Under the pieces are notes generated by a model that saw only the letters and a program-made list of their open reading frames with translations, did not search any database and was not told the origin of the DNA. From Mucilaginibacter sp. (GTDB taxonomy: Bacteria > Bacteroidota > Bacteroidia > Sphingobacteriales > Sphingobacteriaceae): 64,000 nt of DNA. A program made the translations under genes and the position numbers. Below, piece by piece: positions 18,681-27,642 of this stretch. Position 1 is the first letter of the stretch, and each line of letters starts with the position of its first letter. The stretch is taken from assembly GCA_030445275.1 (NCBI GenBank), contig JAUCSE010000040.1, positions 1 to 64,000 on the forward strand. The letters run 5' to 3'.

Positions 18681-20162
18681 ATGAATGCCATCCACAATAA
18701 AGATATTGGAACCAAACAGAAAGCGCTTGCCATTAATCTGAATCCCGAAATATATGGCTCCTTTGCCGAAATTGGCGCTGGTCAGGATGTGGCTGCTAAT
18801 TTTTTCAAGGCGGGTGCTTCGTCAGGCACTATCGCCAAAACCATGTCGGCTTATGACATGACCTTTTCTGATGCTATTTACGGAGTGCAGCAAGTGCGCC
18901 GCTATGTAAGCGAGTCGAGATTGATATCCATGCTTGACCATGAGTATGGCCTGCTGATAGAACGTCTTTCTGCGCAACGAGGTGATACTACAACTTTTTT
19001 TGCTTTTTCAGATACGGTTTCGGCCCTCAATTATAACAAAACGAATGATGGCCATGGCTGGATGGGCGTGCGTTTTCAACGGGAGCCTAACGGGGCGTAT
19101 AATGATGTGGTACTACATGTAAATTTATTGGATAACGATACTAATTTGCAGCAACAGGCTGTGGGGATATTAGGCGTAAACCTGATATATGCCTGTTTTT
19201 ATTACAATGACATCCCACCGGTATTTTTACTTTCGTTGATGGATAATCTATCGAGGGATCGTATTCAAATAGATATGATACGCTTTGAAGGTCCTGACTT
19301 TACCAAAGTAGATAACCGGCTAATGAGCCTGCACCTGGTAAAGTATGGTTTTTCAGACGCGGCTCTTTTTGGGCCCGATGGTAAAAACCAACAACCCAGC
19401 GAAGTCTTGTATAAAAAACATATCATGGTAATAAGGGGCCGTTTCCGCCCTATTATTAATGTACATGTTGATATGCTTAAAACAGGCGTTGAAGAGTTTT
19501 TACAGGAACCTGATGTAGATAAGAAAAATGTAGTCGTCATTACGGAGCTTACCCTGAAATCACTTATAGAAAGAGATGCCGACCCAGATACCGAAATTGA
19601 TGAAAAAGATTTTCTTGACCGCGTTGATATTCTTTGTTCGCTAGGGCAAACGGTACTGATCTCTAATTTTCATGAGTATTATAAATTAATAGCCTACCTG
19701 TCAAAAATCACCAAACTGAAACTAGGGGTGGTTTTGGGTTACCCTAACCTGGAGTATATATTTTCGGAAGAGCATTATAAAGACCTTCCAGGCGGCATTT
19801 TAGAGTCATTCGCCACCTTGTTTAGCCGTAAGGTAAAACTGTTCATTTACCCCACTTTACGTGATGGGGTGATCTGGAACTGCCAAAAATTTTCGCTGCC
19901 GCCACATCTTATTGACCTGTTCGAGTACCTGATAGCCAATGATAAGATTGAGGACATCAAACATTATAATGAGAATAACCTGCATGTACAAACCGATAAA
20001 GTACTGCAGCTCATAAAACAAGGCATACGGGGATGGGAAGAATATGTACCTGCCGAGGTTGCCGCCATGATAAAAACCCGGCGCTTGTTTGGATACTCCG
20101 GCGAACCCGATCCTGCTAAAGAAGAAATAAACACAGCCGGCGATGGTCTTGAAACGGTGTGA
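18681..20162 (+). CDS. conserved Bacteroidota protein of unknown function (493 aa)
   Basis: This is a soluble cytoplasmic protein without signal or membrane helices. Its N-terminal block is strikingly regular (INLNPEIYGSFAEIGAGQDV, NFFKAGASSGTIAKTMSAYD). I remember this from proteins present across Bacteroidota, some carrying unlikely labels such as nicotinate-nucleotide adenylyltransferase. I see no (H/T)xGH nucleotidyltransferase motif to support that label. Other conserved-looking blocks are GHGWMGVRFQREP, MIRFEGPDF and VLISNFHEYYKL. The wide conservation and lack of an operon suggest a housekeeping role. The function is unknown. Confidence 0.7.
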   Translation: MNAIHNKDIGTKQKALAINLNPEIYGSFAEIGAGQDVAANFFKAGASSGTIAKTMSAYDMTFSDAIYGVQQVRRYVSESRLISMLDHEYGLLIERLSAQRGDTTTFFAFSDTVSALNYNKTNDGHGWMGVRFQREPNGAYNDVVLHVNLLDNDTNLQQQAVGILGVNLIYACFYYNDIPPVFLLSLMDNLSRDRIQIDMIRFEGPDFTKVDNRLMSLHLVKYGFSDAALFGPDGKNQQPSEVLYKKHIMVIRGRFRPIINVHVDMLKTGVEEFLQEPDVDKKNVVVITELTLKSLIERDADPDTEIDEKDFLDRVDILCSLGQTVLISNFHEYYKLIAYLSKITKLKLGVVLGYPNLEYIFSEEHYKDLPGGILESFATLFSRKVKLFIYPTLRDGVIWNCQKFSLPPHLIDLFEYLIANDKIEDIKHYNENNLHVQTDKVLQLIKQGIRGWEEYVPAEVAAMIKTRRLFGYSGEPDPAKEEINTAGDGLETV

Positions 20163-20197
20163 GATATCCTTTAAAAGATAGATATTATAAAAAGTTT

Positions 20198-20340
20198 GTC
20201 ATTTAGATAGAGCAGGGGTGGATACTAGCATTGAGCGAAAGAGAAACTCTCTCTCGACCGCAGGGAGAAATCTTCTACGTAATACAAAGCGTCCATTGCA
20301 AATCGCATAAGATTTCTCCTCGTATCTCGTCCGAAATGAC
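20198..20340. repeat. dispersed imperfect palindrome, copy 1
   Basis: This non-coding element runs from GTCATTT to GAAATGAC. It has internal pieces TTGAGCGAAAGAGAAACTC and AAGATTTCTCCTCGTATCTC that recur at 35397-35513 and 61943-62061. The ends are inverted copies of one another, like a REP or MITE element. It fills the gap between the 493-residue gene and the convergent oxidoreductase gene. Confidence 0.8.
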
Positions 20341-20394
20341 AGTCTTTTTATTTCTTCCGAAATACCTATTGATATTTGGCCGGCGGGATCACCA

Positions 20395-21384
20395 TCATAA
20401 TTTCACAATCATTTTACCTTCATTTTTACCTTCAAAAAGACCAATAAATGCTTCAGGCAGGTTATTAAATCCTTCAACAATAGTTTCAGAATAAGCTATT
20501 TTACCTTCTTTTAACCAAGCCGCTAATTGGGCTATACCCTGAGGGAATTTTTCGGCAAAGTCGGCAATTAAAAACCCTTGGATTAAAAGGAATTTATAAA
20601 CTACTAAAGGCAGCAGACTGGGGACGGTTTGTTCTTCGGTATCATTATAATTTGAAATGGTACCGCATACCGGAATCCGGCCATATTTATTGATATTGGC
20701 AATTACAGCATCAGATATCTCACCCCCTACATTATCAAAATAAATGTCAACACCATTAGGGCAGGCTTCAGCTATCGCAGCCTTAATATCAGGGTTGGTT
20801 TTGTAATTGATAGCCCCATCAAAACCAAATTTGGTTTTTAGCAGTTCCATTTTTTCATCTCTACCCACAATACCTATAACACGGCAACCCATTATTTTCC
20901 CTATCTGACCCACTATACTACCCACTGCACCCGCTGCACCTGACACTACCAGGGTTTCACCTGGCTTAGGCTTGCCAATTTCTAATAAGGCAAAATAGGC
21001 GGACAACCCGGTTATTCCCAAAATACCCAGATAGGTACTTAGTGGTGCAGTGCTTGAATCAATTTTGGTAAGTCCCGTTCCATCAGATACCAGGTATTCC
21101 TTCCAGTCCAGATAACCACTTACAAAATCTCCCTTACTGAATTTTTCATGGTTCGATTCCATCACCTCTGCTATGATCTTTGATGATATCGGCTTGTTTA
21201 ATTCAAAACGTGGGGTTTTGGTACCAGACATTTTCCCCCGCAGATATGGATCAACCGAAACGTAAAGTGTTTTTAATAAAACCTCACCAGTACCGTTCCC
21301 TGGCATAGGTTCCTTAACAAACTTAAAATCTGAAATATGGGGCATACCTACCGGCCTGCTGTTTAAAGTTATGGTGTTGTTCAT
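20395..21384 (-). CDS. NADP-dependent medium-chain oxidoreductase (CurA/YncB-like)
   Basis: This zinc-independent MDR enzyme is likely an NADPH-dependent reductase of alpha,beta-unsaturated carbonyls. The N-terminal GroES-like domain shows YVSVDPYLRGKMSG, a hallmark of the prostaglandin-reductase/CurA branch. The cofactor motif is VVSGAAGAVGSIVGQIGKIMG (about residue 145). The FDNVGGEISDAVI and GRIPVCGTISNYN segments also fit that branch. No structural-zinc cysteines are present. It lies directly downstream of a MarR gene and behind a clear palindromic operator, so the pair is an electrophile- or stress-responsive unit. Confidence 0.88.
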   Translation of the reverse strand: MNNTITLNSRPVGMPHISDFKFVKEPMPGNGTGEVLLKTLYVSVDPYLRGKMSGTKTPRFELNKPISSKIIAEVMESNHEKFSKGDFVSGYLDWKEYLVSDGTGLTKIDSSTAPLSTYLGILGITGLSAYFALLEIGKPKPGETLVVSGAAGAVGSIVGQIGKIMGCRVIGIVGRDEKMELLKTKFGFDGAINYKTNPDIKAAIAEACPNGVDIYFDNVGGEISDAVIANINKYGRIPVCGTISNYNDTEEQTVPSLLPLVVYKFLLIQGFLIADFAEKFPQGIAQLAAWLKEGKIAYSETIVEGFNNLPEAFIGLFEGKNEGKMIVKL

Positions 21385-21405
21385 GATGTTATTGATTTTG
21401 TTTAT

Positions 21406-21440
21406 TTATATTCCACGGATTTATAATCCATGGAATATAA
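21406..21440. promoter_or_regulatory. MarR-type palindromic operator before the oxidoreductase gene
   Basis: TTATATTCCACGGATT (21406-21421) and AATCCATGGAATATAA (21425-21440) are inverted copies matching at 15 of 16 positions around TAT. The site lies between the MarR and oxidoreductase genes. Half of it (TATATTCCATGGA) recurs in front of the MarR gene. Confidence 0.75.
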
Positions 21441-21454
21441 ATAGGTAAATTTTT

Positions 21455-21895
21455 TTATTCTCGTATTTTTTCCAGCAGGTTATTTAATAATTCGGCCTGT
21501 TCATTATCTATTTCAAACGTTATCTGATCAAAAATCTTACGACCTCTGATCTTAACTTTTTCGCCTTGCGGGGTTAGCTTAATATATACAACACGCTGAT
21601 CAGATGGATTCCGCTCTTTTATGATCAATCCCTTTTCCATCAGTTTATTTAAAAGCCGGGAAACATTGGGCATGCGGTCAATTAACCGATCTCTGATCAA
21701 ATTAACGGTGGCCGTTTTATTGGGTTGGCCGTCTAAAATACTCAGAATATTTAGCTGTTGTAGCGATAAGCCAATAGGTTTTAGCGAAACGGCAATTTTA
21801 TTTAAAAGCCAGTTTGCCGTGAAAATAATATTCATCCCTACTTTATGGTGCGGGGTTAAAAATTGTTGCTGCTGTATTTCGCCTTCTATTTTCAC
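21455..21895 (-). CDS. MarR-family transcriptional regulator
   Basis: This 146-residue winged-helix repressor has the MarR order of helices: a dimerisation helix near 20-40, the QLNILSILDG helix, the recognition region DRLIDRMPNVSRLLNKLMEKGLI, and the wing RNPSDQRVVYIKLTPQGEK with the family Asp-Arg pair. The start is GTG 21895; the overlapping ATG at 21897 is in a frame that stops at once. It lies 70 bp upstream of the oxidoreductase gene in the same direction. Matching operator halves stand before both genes, indicating autorepression and control of the neighbour. Confidence 0.88.
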   Translation of the reverse strand: MKIEGEIQQQQFLTPHHKVGMNIIFTANWLLNKIAVSLKPIGLSLQQLNILSILDGQPNKTATVNLIRDRLIDRMPNVSRLLNKLMEKGLIIKERNPSDQRVVYIKLTPQGEKVKIRGRKIFDQITFEIDNEQAELLNNLLEKIRE

Positions 21896-21907
21896 ATTTC
21901 AAAGATA

Positions 21908-21920
21908 TATATTCCATGGA
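21908..21920. promoter_or_regulatory. MarR operator half-site before its own gene
   Basis: TATATTCCATGGA matches one arm of the operator at 21406-21440 and lies 13 bp upstream of the MarR start codon; ATTCCATGGA contains the palindrome TCCATGGA. Confidence 0.6.
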
Positions 21921-22029
21921 CGTTAATATTTCGTTTGAATACTTTTTTACATAATTATGTACTTTACATATAACAGAAAGCCCCATCTTAAATAAAACGG
22001 AGCTTTCTATTACCCGTAAACTATGGCAT

Positions 22030-23250
22030 TTAATGGTACCAATAAACATTGTTAACCATAGAAACACCCGGGGTAGTTTCAAATGAATTTAGAACTATGG
22101 TATCAGATGTGCGAGTCCCCCATTTACCCCACATCAACCCACTGGAGTTTCGGATTGACCATGCCTGAGCTGCATTATTATCAAGCCAGGCCCCATAAGT
22201 ACCTTGCAATGATGCCGACTGCACATAAATACAGGCCCAGCGTGCAAATATCCCCTTCATCCCCTGTGTATCGCCGGTATCATATTCATCAGGCAATATC
22301 CCACCGGGTGACATGTTGTTCTTAGTATAATCCATCACACTGTTGGCCATTGCAGCATAATTTATTGCCGGATATTGGCTTCGTAAAACATCACAGGCAC
22401 CGATAAAGGTTCCCTGCGTATAGGTACGGGCTCCTTCGGTAATTACATTTGATGCATTTACCGCGCCTTTTACCTCACCTGTTGAGATGTAGAATTTACC
22501 TACCATCCAATCCATGATCAGCTTAGCCTTATCCCTGTAGGTAACATCGCCGGTTGCGTTGTATAGTTTCATGGCGCAAATTACTGCCGGGGCATTAACA
22601 CAGGCATTTTTTGATTGCTTATCAGTTTTCCACCATAAACCACCGCCGAGATTGGTATCCCATGCGCGGTTCCAAACAATGTTAAAATTGTTTTTTGCCA
22701 TATCAAGCATTCCCCCGTCGTTGGTAATGGCGTATGCCCTGATGCACATCAATGATCCCCATATAATATCATCGTTAAAGGGGTTATTTTCCCAGGTAAG
22801 GCCGCTGTAATCGCGCATACCATTATACAGGTATGAAATTTTATTTTTCAGATCGGTGCTGGGATTAATGTAATAGGCATCTATCAGCATTTCAATGGCT
22901 TCAGCCTGCATCCAAAAGTCCATCCTGTTGGTATGATTCTGATCTTTCCAGTAATAGGCTTTGTATGATGGACCATAGGTGCCGTATTGATTATAAAAAG
23001 TATTATTATAAACCTGCATGGCCACCAGGGCCTCGGCCCGGGTTGGTAAAACAGCGTTGGTTTTTAGTTTACTGCCGGCAATTGTTGTCGGACCTGCGGA
23101 TGTGTCAACCTTCATATCCTTTTGACAGCCCGATACTATGATAGTAATGATTAGGGTAGCAACAAACAATAATCGTTTACTGAACTTTAAAAATCCGGGT
23201 TGATTAATTGTACGCATCATGGGGTACAAATTGCTTAGGTGTTTTTTCAT
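22030..23250 (-). CDS. GH76-family exported alpha-1,6-mannanase-like lipoprotein
   Basis: The enzyme family cleaves alpha-1,6-linked mannan, as in fungal cell-wall mannan backbones. A basic leader and hydrophobic segment end at IIVSGC (lipid Cys about residue 42), so it is membrane anchored; the start could equally be Met11 or Met12. The (alpha/alpha)6 fold covers about 70-400. The paired-aspartate GH76 motif is in NPFNDDIIWGSLMC, and GGGLWWKTDKQSKNACVNAP and RTYTQGTFIGACDVL are further family blocks. It stands alone, with no SusC/SusD beside it. Confidence 0.82.
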   Translation of the reverse strand: MKKHLSNLYPMMRTINQPGFLKFSKRLLFVATLIITIIVSGCQKDMKVDTSAGPTTIAGSKLKTNAVLPTRAEALVAMQVYNNTFYNQYGTYGPSYKAYYWKDQNHTNRMDFWMQAEAIEMLIDAYYINPSTDLKNKISYLYNGMRDYSGLTWENNPFNDDIIWGSLMCIRAYAITNDGGMLDMAKNNFNIVWNRAWDTNLGGGLWWKTDKQSKNACVNAPAVICAMKLYNATGDVTYRDKAKLIMDWMVGKFYISTGEVKGAVNASNVITEGARTYTQGTFIGACDVLRSQYPAINYAAMANSVMDYTKNNMSPGGILPDEYDTGDTQGMKGIFARWACIYVQSASLQGTYGAWLDNNAAQAWSIRNSSGLMWGKWGTRTSDTIVLNSFETTPGVSMVNNVYWYH

Positions 23251-24093
23251 AATTTGATTTATTAATAATTGATTTATAATGGTTTATTGGTTCATTAAAC
23301 AGAATTTGCGCATAAGCTGCGCCAGCACGATAAGAGGTTTTATTTTTACCCGACAGATAATATTATTGACATTAATAATCTAGCGATCAAAATAATATTA
23401 TCTTATAAATCGATTTAGTTTATTAATCAGCGGATATTAAAAATATTCTATTTAATAAATATATAAATAATTACTTGTAGTTGTTGATGTATTTATGATG
23501 CATAAAATGGGGGTATTTTTGCATCGTCAGTTACATTATAGTGGCACAGGGCTTCACTAATTATTTACCGGATATATAGGTTACATGATTCTTTTCCGGT
23601 TATTTTTAAAACCGAGTGCCAGGGCCCTAAACAGGTGGCATAGGATTTACTTTTGCTGACATTGATGTTTTTTAGTTACCCTCCGGTCCGAGCGTATATG
23701 CCCCAATTTACAGGTTTAGGGGAAACGGGATTGTGTTAAAAATTCCACAATAATACCCAATTCAAAAAGGCTTTAAATAATCTATTTTGCTATCACATTG
23801 GCTTATACCCATATAATTTATTATCTATTAAGAATCTCCTGTAAACCAATACTTAAACACCTATTAATTAAGCATTTGCAAATACACCCAAAATACAGGA
23901 ATAGACATTATAGAGACTAATTTCTGATATTTTCATTTTAAGCAATATTTAAATGACAACCCACTGCGTACTGTGAAATACAGCTTGCTAATACATTCTT
24001 TATAAAAAATAATAAAGGCGATGGTTTGCTTTTTGCCATGGGAGATTTAACTATTAACTCGGCGCAAGCCATAAAACAAACTATAATATTATA
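23251..24093. other. 843-bp AT-rich intergenic region
   Basis: No convincing gene is seen on either strand. It must hold the GH76 promoter and, on the right, the ankyrin promoter. One structured element is visible: AGATAATATTATT (23355-23367) and its exact inverted copy AATAATATTATCT (23391-23403), about 105-150 bp upstream of the GH76 start. This is a candidate operator. Confidence 0.6.
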
Positions 24094-24642
24094 ATGACAA
24101 AGAAATTAATTTTGCTAACCTTAACCCTGCTATTATCGCTGCCTATTTTTGCACAAAACATTTTTACAGCCATTCAGGAAAATGATGTTCCCGGTGTGAA
24201 GTTTTTATTGAGCCGCGGCATTAATGTAAATGCTAAAGATGCCCAAGGCAATACACCACTCATCAAAGCGGTTAAAAGCGGACAATCCCGTATGGTTAAA
24301 TTAATACTGCAAGGGAATGTAAATGTTGATACTAAAGACAAAGCAGGTAATACCGCCCTTATCCTGGCTTGCCAAAGCGGACAAGCAGAGGATGCTTATT
24401 ATTTATTATGTCATTTTCCTAAAATAGATGTTAAAAATAGTACCGGAACAACAGCACTGATTGCTGCCACTAATGCCGGTAATGCAGAAATAGTAAGAAG
24501 CTTACTATCTCACGGCGCTAAACCTGATGTTAAGGACAAACAACACAAAGCAGCTATTGACTATGCCCAGGATTTAAACAATACTGAAATAGTTGGCATG
24601 CTGAATGGCACCTCGCTAACCGTAACCAATGAAACCAAATAA
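24094..24642 (+). CDS. exported ankyrin-repeat protein
   Basis: A signal peptide ends at LPIFAQ (residue 20). Four to five ankyrin repeats then fill the protein: FTAIQENDVPGVKFLLSRGI, DAQGNTPLIKAVKSGQSRMV, DKAGNTALILACQSGQAEDA, STGTTALIAATNAGNAEIV and a degenerate DKQHKAAIDYAQDLNNTEIV. The product is periplasmic and probably a protein-binding partner. It is transcribed alone and ends at a strong terminator. Confidence 0.88.
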   Translation: MTKKLILLTLTLLLSLPIFAQNIFTAIQENDVPGVKFLLSRGINVNAKDAQGNTPLIKAVKSGQSRMVKLILQGNVNVDTKDKAGNTALILACQSGQAEDAYYLLCHFPKIDVKNSTGTTALIAATNAGNAEIVRSLLSHGAKPDVKDKQHKAAIDYAQDLNNTEIVGMLNGTSLTVTNETK

Positions 24643-24751
24643 TACCCCTTACAGGTAGGCTGTTTTCTACGTTGAAAACAAGCAGCGCCAATTGACACAA
24701 ACATGTTGAATTGGCTCATAATTAATACCTGTTTATGAATAACTTCTACAT

Positions 24752-24780
24752 AAAAAGCCGCTTTAACAGCGGCTTTTTTT
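24752..24780 (+). terminator. rho-independent terminator of the ankyrin gene
   Basis: AAAAAGCCGCT (24752-24762) and AGCGGCTTTTT (24768-24778) form a perfect 11-bp stem around TTAAC, ending in a T run. Confidence 0.9.
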
Positions 24781-24898
24781 ATACTATACAGGTTATATTC
24801 TTACTACTATTTTACCAGCTAATAATAAAGCACTATTACACCTGCATCAAAGGATTAAGCTTTAACAAACCTGCTTTTCCTTTAAGATTAGGATACGC

Positions 24899-25405
24899 TT
24901 AATCATCATTATCGTGTCGATGATCTTTTTCATCATGTTTCCGTTGTTTTCTTTCCTCTTTCCATTGCTTTTTCTCTTCTTTCCATTGCTTTTTTTCCCA
25001 ATGTCTACGGTACTTTTCATCACGGCTGTCACAGATAATCTCCTGACCTCCGCGACCGCGGAAACTTGCATACCGGGTTCTGTAAATATTATTACGTAAC
25101 CAAGGATCACGGTCATTAATCACTACTTTATAACCATGATATACATCATAATTACGATACCTTTCTGGTAAATAGGCTGCGCGGGCCCACCCATTGTTTT
25201 GGTAATAAATATATTGATGAGTGGGTACAGAATAGTAAGCATCAATATCTGGCATATAGTAATAATCAGCACGATCATAACCAACCGGCCCCCACTCAGG
25301 CTGGCTGCCGATATTTACACCCAAACTCACACTAACCTGTGCATGGGCTATTTTGATAGTCAGACAGCTTAATAATATAGCTGCAGTAAAAATTAACTTT
25401 TTCAT
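24899..25405 (-). CDS. secreted basic protein with a Lys/Trp/Glu-rich tail
   Basis: A signal peptide ends at KIAHAQ (residue 23). The mature part is tyrosine rich (YYYMPDIDAYYSVPTHQYIYY and NNGWARAAYLPERY), a pattern I know from short exported Bacteroidota proteins of unknown role. The last 40 residues repeat KKQWKEE, EKKQWKEE and ERKQRKHDEK, and finish in His/Asp-rich residues that could bind metal. The gene stands alone. Confidence 0.7.
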   Translation of the reverse strand: MKKLIFTAAILLSCLTIKIAHAQVSVSLGVNIGSQPEWGPVGYDRADYYYMPDIDAYYSVPTHQYIYYQNNGWARAAYLPERYRNYDVYHGYKVVINDRDPWLRNNIYRTRYASFRGRGGQEIICDSRDEKYRRHWEKKQWKEEKKQWKEERKQRKHDEKDHRHDNDD

Positions 25406-25724
25406 AATAAGGTACTTTATATTGCTATGTATGACGCTAATGATGAAAAAAAGTTTAATCTATAGCTAATGAGCCAGTAATATAACCAATTTAGGAGGTA
25501 CAAATCAGGAGCCACTGAAAACTCATTGGCTCCTGATTTTAATACATATTTCTATGTTACTACTATTTTAAAGGCACTATTACACCTTCATCAAGCTGTT
25601 GGTTTTAACCGACGGACTACAATTAAACTGTTATCGGCTTTAGCCAAAACCGGTATTAAACCTTTATTTTAATTCTTCCGAACACTTATAGTGTTGTCAC
25701 CAACAACCACCTGTTTAATCAGGG
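25406..25724. other. intergenic region with a duplicated 3' block
   Basis: There is no gene here. The segment from 25553 (TTACTACTATTTTA, then GCACTATTACACCTTCATCAA) closely repeats 24801-24856 (TTACTACTATTTTA, then GCACTATTACACCTGCATCAA), with a 13-bp insertion in the latter. Both lie just beyond the ends of minus-strand genes. This suggests a local duplication whose second gene has been lost or replaced. Confidence 0.5.
25502..25539. terminator. hairpin between minus-strand genes
   Basis: AAATCAGGAGCCA (25502-25514) and TGGCTCCTGATTT (25527-25539) form an exact 13-bp stem, extended inward by TGA/TCA. It may be a terminator or a leader structure upstream of the 24899-25405 gene. Confidence 0.6.
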
Positions 25725-26822
25725 CTATAATGAGTGAGCAATATCATGCATTTTTACAGCAATGGCTTCGAAAGAAAGTTCTTCCTTGAAATACTGTAAA
25801 CACTGTTCCTGTTTTTCTTTTAAATCTAACTGGTCTGTTTGTATCAACGCGTTTAATAAGGCTGTTTCGCTGCCTGCTTCATATAATATTCCGCAGTTCC
25901 CGTTGTCAGTTATCGTTCTGAACGAAAATATGTTGGTTACCACAGGTACACAACCACATGACATGGCTTCGCAAACCGCTGTGCCACTCCCCTCATAAAA
26001 TGACCCGGAAATAAAAAAATCAGCGCTATTATACCAATACAATAACTCCTGATGCGGAACCTTGCCAATCAGTTGAATAGCGTCTTTATTTATCGCGCTA
26101 TTCAACAATTCATTTATTTGATCCAAAAGTTCTTCGGTATGATAAAGCATATATAATTTGGCCGCGGGTTTCACGGTAGCGTATTGCAGAAATGCTTTTA
26201 CCACATTTAGCGGGTCTTTATTTTCGTTAAGTCGCCCTACCCATAAAAACACCGGCTTGCCGGTAATATTTGTTTTTTGCCTGGCTAATTCTTTGCCCAT
26301 GCTGCTAAATACAGATGATATTTCCATCACCTCCTGTATTTTAGCGGGACTCTTTAAATTACCTTTCTTAACCCAGTCAAGTCCCATCGCTTTGGAGGCA
26401 AAAAAGTAGGCGCTAATGTAATTATCCGCTACTAACTGCACATATTTCTTGATCCCCGTAAATGGTTTTTCGGCGTGGTTTTGGGCTATTATCTTTACAC
26501 TTTTCCCCAGGGTTAAACTCAATTGCAATACCTGTAGCGGATAATGCAGCCCATGAACCACTACCACATCCGGATTTAACTGCTTTACGAAACGATTCAA
26601 TTGCCCCTGAAATTTCGATTTTTTGTCCGGGAAATTAGTGAAACAATACCTGATACCATTGTGCATGTACTCGCCTTCATAACCAATCTGCTCAACCCTG
26701 GTAACCGTATCTGTTTGTGCTAAACAGGCCAGGGAACCGGCGTATATATTGATCCGCGTTATCCAATCCTGCGGAGATTTAAAATCAGGCGAATAATTGT
26801 AACTTACAAAAACGAAATGCAT
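25725..26822 (-). CDS. GT4-type glycosyltransferase
   Basis: I use ATG 26822 (MHFVFVSYNYSPDF). A further open stretch upstream begins only at a TTG and does not resemble the family. The 365-residue GT-B protein has an N-terminal Rossmann domain (NPDVVVVHGLHYPLQ). Its C-terminal domain carries GKPVFLWVGRLNENKDPL, AIQLIGKVPHQELLYWYNSADFF and the EX7E-type nucleotide-sugar site GSFYEGSGTAVCEAMSCGCVPVV. It transfers a sugar to an unknown cytoplasmic acceptor. It is divergent from a methyltransferase operon, with about 106 bp between the starts. Confidence 0.85.
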   Translation of the reverse strand: MHFVFVSYNYSPDFKSPQDWITRINIYAGSLACLAQTDTVTRVEQIGYEGEYMHNGIRYCFTNFPDKKSKFQGQLNRFVKQLNPDVVVVHGLHYPLQVLQLSLTLGKSVKIIAQNHAEKPFTGIKKYVQLVADNYISAYFFASKAMGLDWVKKGNLKSPAKIQEVMEISSVFSSMGKELARQKTNITGKPVFLWVGRLNENKDPLNVVKAFLQYATVKPAAKLYMLYHTEELLDQINELLNSAINKDAIQLIGKVPHQELLYWYNSADFFISGSFYEGSGTAVCEAMSCGCVPVVTNIFSFRTITDNGNCGILYEAGSETALLNALIQTDQLDLKEKQEQCLQYFKEELSFEAIAVKMHDIAHSL

Positions 26823-26928
26823 ACCCCTACAAGTTACATTTTTTATAGTTCCCGTGTAATGATTCTGTATAAAATGACAAAACAGAATCTTAAACTTTGT
26901 ATTTTTATACAGCTTATACAACTAACCC

Positions 26929-27642
26929 ATGTCTTCTTCTCCATCTGAAAAATCAGGAATAATTGAAAAAAATCGTACTTATTATGATGAAATAGCCATT
27001 GAGTACGATGATATTTTAGACAGGGAAAGCTCGAACCAAGTAGTAAGGAAAAAGGTTAAAGAAAAATTCACCGGCATTATTAAAACCGGTACCGTAATTG
27101 ATTTTGGCGGAGGAACCGGTCGCGATCTGAACTGGCTCGCAGCTAACGGCTATAAAGTTATTTTTTGTGAGCCATCCGAAGAAATGAGAAACAAGGCTAT
27201 TGACAGGTATCAAAATAGTGCTGCGGCCCAAAATATAACCTTCTTAAACAACAATGAGATTGATTTTGCAAAATGGGATACTGAGCCACCTTTTGCTATA
27301 AAAGCTGATGGTTTACTTGCCGATTTCGCGGTGTTCAATTGTATTGGCAATATCCACCTGCTATTTAAAAACCTGGCACAGGTTATAAAGCCCGGCGGAC
27401 ACATGATGGTGCTCATGTTACAGCTTGGCTATCAAAAATCAGGGTTTTGGAAGCTTCGTAAAACTTTAAGATCTATTATTTCCGGTAAACCTTTAATGAT
27501 CAATACCCGGTTTAAAGATCAGCAGCAAACGGTTTATGTGTACTCCTCAAAGGAAGTTAAAAAAGCATCCAATGCTTACTTTGACATCAACAGCCGCGAA
27601 AATCTGTTTGAGTTTACCCTTTTCCACCTGATACGCAAATGA
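26929..27642 (+). CDS. class I SAM-dependent methyltransferase
   Basis: The 237-residue protein has motif I, VIDFGGGTGRDLNWLAANG (about residue 57), the acidic end of strand 2 (VIFCEPSEEM), and the PGGHMMVLMLQLGYQ strand after motif III. The helix-capping N-terminus (TYYDEIAIEYDDIL) is typical of ubiquinone- or natural-product-type methyltransferases. The substrate is unknown. It overlaps the next gene by ATGA, so the two are translationally coupled. Confidence 0.85.
   Translation: MSSSPSEKSGIIEKNRTYYDEIAIEYDDILDRESSNQVVRKKVKEKFTGIIKTGTVIDFGGGTGRDLNWLAANGYKVIFCEPSEEMRNKAIDRYQNSAAAQNITFLNNNEIDFAKWDTEPPFAIKADGLLADFAVFNCIGNIHLLFKNLAQVIKPGGHMMVLMLQLGYQKSGFWKLRKTLRSIISGKPLMINTRFKDQQQTVYVYSSKEVKKASNAYFDINSRENLFEFTLFHLIRK

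Noticed and set aside
24862..25116. Minus-strand 84-codon frame within the secreted basic-protein gene
   Set aside because: It is an alternative frame of the Lys-rich repetitive tail.
26823..26921. 33-residue N-terminal extension of the GT4 enzyme
   Set aside because: It begins only at TTG and lacks family similarity. MHFVFVSYNYSPDF at 26822 is a natural Rossmann start.
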